Below are positions 58,345 through 64,000 of a stretch of DNA of 64,000 nt, piece by piece. Where the stretch lies: NCBI RefSeq assembly GCF_031954365.1, contig NZ_JAUSVZ010000008.1. One strand, 5' to 3'. The DNA comes from Brevibacillus aydinogluensis (GTDB lineage: Bacteria; Bacillota; Bacilli; Brevibacillales; Brevibacillaceae). Each line of letters opens with the position of its first letter. Within the stretch, counting starts at the first letter, position 1. The translations under genes were made by a program, and so were the position numbers. A model generated the notes under the pieces. That model did not search any database. It was not told the DNA's origin and saw only the letters and a list, made by a program, of their open reading frames with translations.

Positions 58345-60417
58345 ATGTTAGACAAAAGAACGATGCAAATGTTGCAACTTCTTGTGCAGTCTCGTCATTC
58401 CCTGTCCGTCAAGGAATTGATGGAGCATTTCTCGATCTCGCGACGAACGTTGTACTACGACATCCATAAAATCAATGAATGGCTTACAGAAGCAGGTCTG
58501 CCGCGAGTCCAGTACATCTATGCAAAAGGCTACTATTTGGATGAAAGCAGCAGACAGGCAGCAGCCCGGATCATCGGGGACAAGAAGCCGAATGTGTATG
58601 CCCTGCGACCGGAAGACAGGCAAATCTATTTGCTGTTGTATATACTTCTGGCAAATCAACGCATTACCACGCACGAGTGCATGGAGAAGACAGGTGTCAG
58701 CCGCAATACGATTCTGAACGATCTCAAAAAGGTCAGAGCAGAAGTGAAAAAGCACGGTTTGCGCCTCTCGTACTCCTACGCTTGCGGGTATAAAATTTCC
58801 GGCGATGAATTGACGATTCGCAATCTGATCAGTCACCATGTTCATTCCCTGCTGCATGAAGGTCAAGACTTGCTTTTGCAGGATCTCCATGAGGACGATC
58901 CCGACGTCCTGATTCCCGACATCATCATGCAGTGGTTGAACGATTGCGAAAAGCATTTGCAGGTCCAGTTTGCCGAAGATACGGTGAAGTCACTTAGCTA
59001 CCTCTTTACGTATTGCGTGCAGCGGGTCATGGGAGGAAATGCGATTGCTTTTCCGCAGAGGCGGATCAAGCGCATCATGGATACCATACATTACCAGGTT
59101 GTGCAGACTTTGGAGAAGGTCTTGCCGCTGCGGCTCCCGCAGGATGAAAAGTGTTATCTGGCCACACTGCTGTTAAGCGCAAAGGTGCACCGCTTCGGGA
59201 AATTGGCGGAAGCGTATGAAATTCCCGCGTTAAGACAGGCGATTACCGATATGGTTGATCTGTTTGAGATGCGGGCTTGTGTTGTATTTGATCAGCGTGT
59301 TCAGTTGGAACACAATTTGTATATTCACCTGCAGCCAGCCTATTATCGGTTTCTTTACGACATGGACGTCACCAACCCGTTGAAGGACGTGATCCTGCGC
59401 CAATACCGTGATATTTACGAACTTACGAAAAAAAGCATTTCCCCCTTGGAGAAGTTGGTCGGCAAATCCATCAGCGAAGATGAGATTGCCTATATCACGG
59501 TCCATTTTGGGGGATGGATGCGCCGGCAAGGTATCGCCGCAACCACCCTGAGGCGGGTGCTGCTGGTATGCGCAAACGGGGTCGGCACGTCGCGCATACT
59601 GGTACAGCAGTTGGACGGGTTGTTTTCCAACATCGATCTGCTCGGGCCGATCACTCTCAGGGAGTATGATGACTTTCGGGGAGACGTGGATTTGGTTGTG
59701 TCCACAACCAAAATTGCGAACCCGCGTCATCGGATCATCTTGGTGAACCCGATCTTAACAGATCGCGACAAGTTGCAGTTACTAAATGAGATGGAAGCGG
59801 TTACCCATCGTGCGCCCTCGCATATAACGGCGCAAACGATCGTCGATATTGTGAAAAAATATGCGGTCGTGGAAAACGAAGAACAGTTGGCAGAGGAAAT
59901 CAGGCAAGTACTGCACCAGCAGAAACAGATCATGAGGGAGAGAAAGCCGATGCTCGACGAGTTGTTGCAAGAAGAATACATCCAGCTAAAAGACTCCGTG
60001 AGCGATTGGAAGGAAGCGATTCGTCTGGCAGCCGAGCCGCTCCTGAAAAGCCAGTCCATCACAGAAGCGTATGTGCAAGCGATGATTGCCAATGTAGAAG
60101 AAAATGGTCCCTATATCGTGATCGCACCCAGGGTGGCGCTGCCGCACGCGAGACCGGAGCAGGGGGTAAATCGAATCGGCATGAGTCTGCTTCGGTTGAA
60201 ACAGCCGGTTTCATTTTCAAACACGCAGGAGCGTGATGCACAGCTCATCATCGTCCTGGCTGCCGTCGATAATGAGACCCATCTCAAAGCATTGGCCCAA
60301 CTGTCGATGATGCTGTCGGAAGAAGACAATATCGACAGGATCATTGGTGCGCAAGACAAGGAAACCATTCTTCACTATATCTCAAAGTATTCCAACAACA
60401 GGGGGACAGAAGCATGA
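58345..60417 (+). CDS. PRD-containing transcription regulator with EIIB and EIIA domains (MtlR/UlaR-like)
   Basis: A 690-residue regulator. Two N-terminal HTH units (about 1-65 and 85-135: SVKELMEHFSISRRTLYYDI; TTHECMEKTGVSRNTILNDL), two PRDs (about 180-285 and 295-395, with H323 and H387 as candidate phosphorylation sites), a GatB-type EIIB with CANGVGTS (C409) and a C-terminal EIIA (about 545-690) with LPHARPEQG (H601). Such proteins activate PTS operons. ATG 58345 has AAAGGTGG upstream. Directly upstream of the ascorbate-type EIIB and EIIC genes; its EIIA may also serve transport. Confidence 0.9.
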   Translation: MLDKRTMQMLQLLVQSRHSLSVKELMEHFSISRRTLYYDIHKINEWLTEAGLPRVQYIYAKGYYLDESSRQAAARIIGDKKPNVYALRPEDRQIYLLLYILLANQRITTHECMEKTGVSRNTILNDLKKVRAEVKKHGLRLSYSYACGYKISGDELTIRNLISHHVHSLLHEGQDLLLQDLHEDDPDVLIPDIIMQWLNDCEKHLQVQFAEDTVKSLSYLFTYCVQRVMGGNAIAFPQRRIKRIMDTIHYQVVQTLEKVLPLRLPQDEKCYLATLLLSAKVHRFGKLAEAYEIPALRQAITDMVDLFEMRACVVFDQRVQLEHNLYIHLQPAYYRFLYDMDVTNPLKDVILRQYRDIYELTKKSISPLEKLVGKSISEDEIAYITVHFGGWMRRQGIAATTLRRVLLVCANGVGTSRILVQQLDGLFSNIDLLGPITLREYDDFRGDVDLVVSTTKIANPRHRIILVNPILTDRDKLQLLNEMEAVTHRAPSHITAQTIVDIVKKYAVVENEEQLAEEIRQVLHQQKQIMRERKPMLDELLQEEYIQLKDSVSDWKEAIRLAAEPLLKSQSITEAYVQAMIANVEENGPYIVIAPRVALPHARPEQGVNRIGMSLLRLKQPVSFSNTQERDAQLIIVLAAVDNETHLKALAQLSMMLSEEDNIDRIIGAQDKETILHYISKYSNNRGTEA

Positions 60418-60689
60418 CAAAGATTCTGGTTGTATGCGGAAATGGATTGGGCAGCAGCTTTATCGTGGAGATGAATGTAAAGAAAATTCTGGGGGAAATG
60501 GGCATTCAGGCGGAAGTATCCCATACCGATCTGGCTACGAGCAAAACGGAACAGGCTGATGTGTATATGGGTTCAAAAGATATTGTCAGTCAATTGGAAA
60601 ACGGCAAACGTTACGTGATTGGCCTGAAAAACATTTTGGACCAGAACGAAATCAAGGAAGCTTTACAACAATACTTCGCAAAGGAATGA
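60414..60689 (+). CDS. ulaB: PTS ascorbate-type EIIB component (UlaB/SgaB-like)
   Basis: A 91-residue protein. ILVVCGNGLGSSFIVEMNVK contains the phosphorylated Cys of the C-x-x-G-x-G-S loop. It carries phosphate from EIIA to the sugar moved by EIIC. ATGA overlap with the regulator gene and 7 bases before ulaA. Substrate ascorbate is inferred from the EIIC family. Confidence 0.88.
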   Translation: MTKILVVCGNGLGSSFIVEMNVKKILGEMGIQAEVSHTDLATSKTEQADVYMGSKDIVSQLENGKRYVIGLKNILDQNEIKEALQQYFAKE

Positions 60690-60696
60690 TGTATGG

Positions 60697-61959
60697 ATGC
60701 TCGACTTGATCATGAAAGACATCCTGGGCTCACCGTCCATATTGGTAGGCTTGTTTGCCCTGATCGGGTTGCTGCTGCAGCGTAAAGGCGTGGCAGACGT
60801 CGTATCGGGAACCTTGAAAACCGTCATGGGCTTTTTGATCCTGTCAGGCGGTGCAGGAATCTTGGTTGGTGCACTGGGTTCTTTCGGGAGTATGTTCGAC
60901 GAAGCGTTTCACATCCAGGGGGTTATTCCCAACAATGAGGCTATCGTAGCCCTGGCGCAGCAAACATTTGGCGCGGAAACGGCGTTGATCATGCTGTTTG
61001 GGATGATTGTCAACATCTTGCTTGCCCGCTTGACTCCTTTTAAATACATATTCTTAACCGGTCATCATACCATGTTTATGGCTTGTCTGATTGCCGTCAT
61101 TTTATCTACGGGCGGTGTCAAAGGAGTCCCGTTGGTGGTCATTGGATCGCTGATTCTTGGCTCCGTGATGGTCCTGTCTCCTGCCATGCTGCAGCCGTTT
61201 ATGCGGAAAATCACGGGGAACAATGACATTGCGATGGGGCACTTCGGTTCCATTGGTTACCTGGTGGCAGGCTATATCGGAAAAGTCGTCGGGAACCCGG
61301 AAAAATCGACAGAAGATATCAAAGTGCCAAAATCGCTCGGTTTCTTGCGGGATACATCGGTGTCCGTCTCGTTAACCATGACGGTCCTGTTTGTCGTCGT
61401 GGCCATTGCAGCGGGGCCTGCTTTTGTGGAAGAGAATTTGAGCGCTGGCCAGAATTATGTGGTGTATGCCATCATGCAGGCGATTACGTTTGCAGCAGGT
61501 GTGTACATTGTCATGGCAGGGGTGCGGATTTTGCTCGCGGAAATTGTGCCCGCATTTAAAGGGATCGCGGAAAAACTGGTGCCCAATGCCATTCCGGCAC
61601 TGGATTGCCCAACGGTCTTTCCGTTCGCATCCAATGCGGTTGTCATCGGATTTTTCGTAAGCTTTATTGCGGGACTGATCTCCATGTTCCTGCTGCCCCT
61701 GTTCGGATTGAAAATCATTGTGCCGGGTCTTGTCCCGCACTTCTTTACAGGGGCTGCGGCCGGCGTGTTTGGCAATGCGACAGGCGGACGGCGCGGCGCC
61801 ATCGCCGGGGCATTCGTCAACGGCCTCTTGATCAGCTTTTTGCCGGCGATGCTGCTGCCGGTACTCGGCTCGCTGGGGGTTGAAGGAACCACGTTTGGTG
61901 ATGCTGACTTCGGGTTTGTCGGGATTATCCTGGGCAAAGTAATGGCTCTGTTCAATTAA
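60697..61959 (+). CDS. ulaA: PTS ascorbate-type EIIC component (UlaA/SgaT-like)
   Basis: A 420-residue membrane permease with about ten or eleven hydrophobic segments. ILGSPSILVGLFALIGLLLQRKGVADVVSGTLKTVMGFLILSGGAG (in part) and the GHHTMFMA loop are those of the SgaT/UlaA family. It takes up L-ascorbate or a related acid. Operon: regulator-EIIA, EIIB, EIIC. No catabolic ula genes (ulaD, ulaF, ulaG) follow; a terminator ends the operon. Confidence 0.9.
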   Translation: MLDLIMKDILGSPSILVGLFALIGLLLQRKGVADVVSGTLKTVMGFLILSGGAGILVGALGSFGSMFDEAFHIQGVIPNNEAIVALAQQTFGAETALIMLFGMIVNILLARLTPFKYIFLTGHHTMFMACLIAVILSTGGVKGVPLVVIGSLILGSVMVLSPAMLQPFMRKITGNNDIAMGHFGSIGYLVAGYIGKVVGNPEKSTEDIKVPKSLGFLRDTSVSVSLTMTVLFVVVAIAAGPAFVEENLSAGQNYVVYAIMQAITFAAGVYIVMAGVRILLAEIVPAFKGIAEKLVPNAIPALDCPTVFPFASNAVVIGFFVSFIAGLISMFLLPLFGLKIIVPGLVPHFFTGAAAGVFGNATGGRRGAIAGAFVNGLLISFLPAMLLPVLGSLGVEGTTFGDADFGFVGIILGKVMALFN

Positions 61960-61970
61960 TAAGATTTGAC

Positions 61971-62022
61971 AAAACCCCTTTCCACCGTATGGAAGCGAAC
62001 GTACGGCGGGAAGGGGTTTTCC
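61971..62022. terminator. Bidirectional terminator after ulaA
   Basis: AAAACCCCTT (61971-61980) pairs with AAGGGGTTTT (62011-62020), with a CGTA/TACG stem inside. Serves both the PTS operon and the convergent minus-strand gene. Confidence 0.85.
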
Positions 62023-62038
62023 ATTCTGCTGATGCTCT

Positions 62039-62500
62039 CTAATCTTGGGAGAAAAAGGTGAAGTTCAGTTCATCTTGCGAATGAGAGGTGATTGCTGATA
62101 GAAGCGTTTTTGTTACGTGTTCCACACGTTGATTTTCATAGAATTCAATATTCCAACTGCAATGGGCTTGTGCCACGTGAGACAGAAACACACCAATGAT
62201 GGAACAGAGCTCATCTTTTTCCGCAGCATCAAGTGAATGCGGTGTTACAATATGGCATTTGATGTGGTTCTCTCGACTCTCTATGTCTTCATTCAGGTAT
62301 GGATAATCCTCTTGAGAAGGGGGTCTGCGCAGATCCATAATCATTAATCTGCAGCGCTTCTCGTTGATTGTCAGGTCCCAGGCTTCTGCATCCTTGAATC
62401 GAAACACGCGCTCCATATCCCAGAAATTCACGATTGTGCATTCCGCCCCTTTCAGTGAGTCCGTACAAATCGTACTCTCCTCTGAAATTAACCTTTTCAT
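62039..62500 (-). CDS. Hypothetical protein, unknown function
   Basis: A 153-residue soluble protein, mixed alpha/beta: RCRLMIMDLRRPPSQEDYPYL, ENHIKCHIVTPHSLDAAEKDE and CSIIGVFLSHVAQAHCSW (each in part). It has six Cys and many acidic residues, but no motif I recognise. ATG 62500 has GGAG 9 bases upstream on the minus strand. Divergent from the Fur-controlled permease operon 200 bases away. Confidence 0.65.
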   Translation of the reverse strand: MKRLISEESTICTDSLKGAECTIVNFWDMERVFRFKDAEAWDLTINEKRCRLMIMDLRRPPSQEDYPYLNEDIESRENHIKCHIVTPHSLDAAEKDELCSIIGVFLSHVAQAHCSWNIEFYENQRVEHVTKTLLSAITSHSQDELNFTFFSQD

Positions 62501-62613
62501 TCGGCATGGCTCCAGTTGAGTAAACCATACGGCTTCACCCGTGCGAGATCCTCCAAGGGTCTCGCTGTATTTTTTTCGGAAAGAAAGGTACTGGCAAGTA
62601 ACGGCTTGATTAT

Positions 62614-62643
62614 TGACAGATGCAAATGAAAACCATTATCATT
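62614..62643 (+). promoter_or_regulatory. Promoter of the FecCD permease operon
   Basis: Consensus TTGACA (62614-62619), 18-base spacer, TATCAT (62638-62643), the -10 lying inside the Fur box. Confidence 0.6.
62628..62642 (+). promoter_or_regulatory. Fur box
   Basis: TGAAAACCATTATCA, against the 7-1-7 consensus TGATAATNATTATCA: right half perfect, left half matches five of seven. It overlaps the -10, as expected of iron repression. Confidence 0.7.
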
Positions 62644-62705
62644 AACCTGTCTAAATGTGGCAGCGACAATCATGATTACGGAATGAATGGAAGTGGGTTT
62701 CACAA

Positions 62706-63740
62706 ATGTCAGCAGCATCCAAACCAAAACCCCCCATGCAAACTCGGCCCGTTTTGGCTTTGTTCATTCTCTTCGGCGGGTTGATACTGCTTGTGCTTGG
62801 TTTGACCCTTTCGATTTCCGTTGGGACAGCTGACATTCACCTGCTGACAGTATGGGAAGCGCTCTTTCATTTTCAGTCAGATGTGACACAGCACCAAATC
62901 ATTCAGGAGTTGCGATTGCCTCGGGCGTTGTGCGGAGCGCTGGTTGGCGCCGGTTTTGCCGTGGCGGGCGCGATCATGCAGGGGATGACCCGCAACCCGT
63001 TGGCAGACCCCGGCCTTCTCGGCGTGAATGCCGGTTCGGGCTTCGTGTTGGCGCTTTGTTTTGCATTGTGGCCCAGCCTGCCTTTTCCGTACGTGATCCT
63101 GTTCTCCTTCCTCGGCGCCGGTCTGGGGGCGGGGCTGGTGTATGGGATCGGTTCCCTGGCCAAAGGAGGATTGACTCCGGTCAGGCTGGCTTTGGCTGGC
63201 GCAGCCGTCAGCGCCCTGCTCGTGGCCCTCAGCGAAGGCGTGGCGATCTACTACCAGGTGGGGCAGGAACTGGCCTACTGGTACGCAGGCGGCGTAGCGG
63301 GAGCCACGTGGCTTCACATCAGGATCATGTTCCCGTGGATTGTGGCTGGTTTGGTCGCGGCCCTGATGCTTTCCCGTTCCATCACGGTGTTTAGTCTGGG
63401 AGAAGAAATGGCAGCCGGTTTGGGGCAGCGAACAGGTCGCGTCAAGCTCGCCGGTGCCGTGATCGTTTTAATCCTGGCGGGGGCGGCGGTGTCTACGGTC
63501 GGCATGATTGGCTTTATCGGTTTGGTTATCCCGCATGTGGCCCGTTTTTTGGTAGGCGTAGACTACCGGTGGATCATTCCGTGCTCTGCCGTGCTAGGCA
63601 GTGTGCTCATGGTGTTTGCCGATATTGGCGCGAGAATGATCAATCCGCCTTACGAAACGCCGGTAGGCGCCCTGATTGCCCTGCTCGGCGTGCCCTTTTT
63701 CCTCTGCTTGGCCCGCAGGGAAAGGAGGGAATTGGGATGA
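62706..63740 (+). CDS. Iron-siderophore ABC transporter permease (FecCD family)
   Basis: A 344-residue permease with about nine membrane helices. LPRALCGALVGAGFAVAGAIMQGMTRNPLADPGLLGVNAGSGF (in part) is the FecCD/BtuC signature, and GMIGFIGLVIPHVARFLVGVDYR holds the coupling-helix EAA-like motif near the C-terminus. It forms half of the membrane channel for ferric siderophore or heme uptake. The Fur box upstream supports iron control. The second permease overlaps its stop. Confidence 0.94.
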   Translation: MSAASKPKPPMQTRPVLALFILFGGLILLVLGLTLSISVGTADIHLLTVWEALFHFQSDVTQHQIIQELRLPRALCGALVGAGFAVAGAIMQGMTRNPLADPGLLGVNAGSGFVLALCFALWPSLPFPYVILFSFLGAGLGAGLVYGIGSLAKGGLTPVRLALAGAAVSALLVALSEGVAIYYQVGQELAYWYAGGVAGATWLHIRIMFPWIVAGLVAALMLSRSITVFSLGEEMAAGLGQRTGRVKLAGAVIVLILAGAAVSTVGMIGFIGLVIPHVARFLVGVDYRWIIPCSAVLGSVLMVFADIGARMINPPYETPVGALIALLGVPFFLCLARRERRELG

Positions 63741-64000
63741 AAGCGATGGCAGGGTCCGTGGAAAACCGGCGAAAAATCCGCGCAGCCAAGGTTATGGCCG
63801 TGCTGGGCGTATTGATGTTTGCGTCGTTTTTCATCAGCATGAACACGGGGTTTATCAAACTCTCGCCGTGGGATGTCATGAAGACGCTGGCAGGCGCAGG
63901 CACCGAGAAACAGGAGCTTGTCTTGTTTGACTTTCGGCTGCCTCGTATCGTTCTTTCTGTGCTGGTGGGAGCGGGGTTGGCTGTCTCCGGGGCGATATTG
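63737..64000 (+). CDS. Second FecCD permease subunit (partial, runs off the end)
   Basis: 88 codons present. A membrane helix (VMAVLGVLMFASFFISM) then FRLPRIVLSVLVGAGLAVSGAIL, the same FecCD signature as the upstream protein. ATG 63737 overlaps the upstream stop (ATGA) and follows AAAGGAGGG. Siderophore permeases usually come as two subunits, so this is the partner. An ATPase and a binding protein gene may lie beyond the edge. Confidence 0.9.
   Translation, partial: MKAMAGSVENRRKIRAAKVMAVLGVLMFASFFISMNTGFIKLSPWDVMKTLAGAGTEKQELVLFDFRLPRIVLSVLVGAGLAVSGAIL

Noticed and set aside
1..64000. tRNA, rRNA, CRISPR arrays or insertion sequences
   Set aside because: I saw no cloverleaf-like gene ends, rRNA segments, regularly spaced repeats or transposase reading frames on either strand.

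Overview
The window reads as a piece of the chromosome of a Gram-positive, low-to-middle-GC Bacilli member, most likely Brevibacillus or a near relative in the Paenibacillaceae. This is inferred from gene order: ychF-rpsF-ssb-rpsR-yybS-gdpP-rplI-dnaC-purA, followed by walRKHIJ-htrC, cls and rlmH, is the origin-proximal block of Bacilli. Shine-Dalgarno sites are strong (GGAGG type), GTG and TTG starts are frequent, and the core genes look GC-rich. No rRNA, tRNA, CRISPR array or transposase was recognised.

Layout. (1) About 1-15,000: the late half of a contractile-tailed (P2-like myovirus) prophage, entered at the head-tail connector genes. It holds a tail completion protein, sheath, tube, E/E' chaperone pair with a -1 frameshift site, tape measure, gpX, gpD, gpV, gpU, gp25/W, gpJ and gpI homologues, a repeat-containing fibre, two paralogous fibre-tip proteins, a DUF4376 protein, a papain-like enzyme, XhlA, holin and endolysin. 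(2) About 15,000-16,980: phage accessory genes: a DUF3800 protein, an SOS-box-controlled small gene, a small basic gene on the minus strand, and a large inverted-repeat structure. (3) 17,028-38,418: conserved housekeeping block. It covers ribosomal proteins, replication (SSB, DnaC helicase), c-di-AMP turnover (GdpP), purine synthesis under a PurR operator, the essential WalRK cell-wall two-component system with its accessory proteins, a cell-wall M23 peptidase, HtrA-type protease, cardiolipin synthase and RlmH. A small Sm/Hfq-like protein follows purA.

(4) 38,500-56,200: accessory region of regulators paired with target genes. It contains a SigJ/ECF-type sigma factor, SRPBCC protein, WYL regulator, DinB protein, an EVE-domain gene remnant, an AT-rich pair (extracellular unknown protein and a stand-alone caspase/CHAT-like protein), an MDR oxidoreductase with a MarR regulator, ArsR with an MFS pump, TetR with a dehydrogenase and MFS pump, a 14-TM MFS pump, a four-helix protein, AraC with a glyoxalase-fold protein, and a MefA-type MFS pump. 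Three of the regulator pairs have visible palindromic operators.

(5) 56,580-64,000: malate:quinone oxidoreductase, an ascorbate-type PTS operon whose only visible EIIA is fused to its PRD regulator, an unknown minus-strand gene, and the start of a Fur-box-controlled FecCD siderophore/heme permease operon that runs off the end.

The most unusual items are the stand-alone caspase-like protein, the Sm-like protein after purA, the SOS-controlled gene at the prophage edge with its adjacent inverted repeats, and the tandem fibre-tip paralogues.
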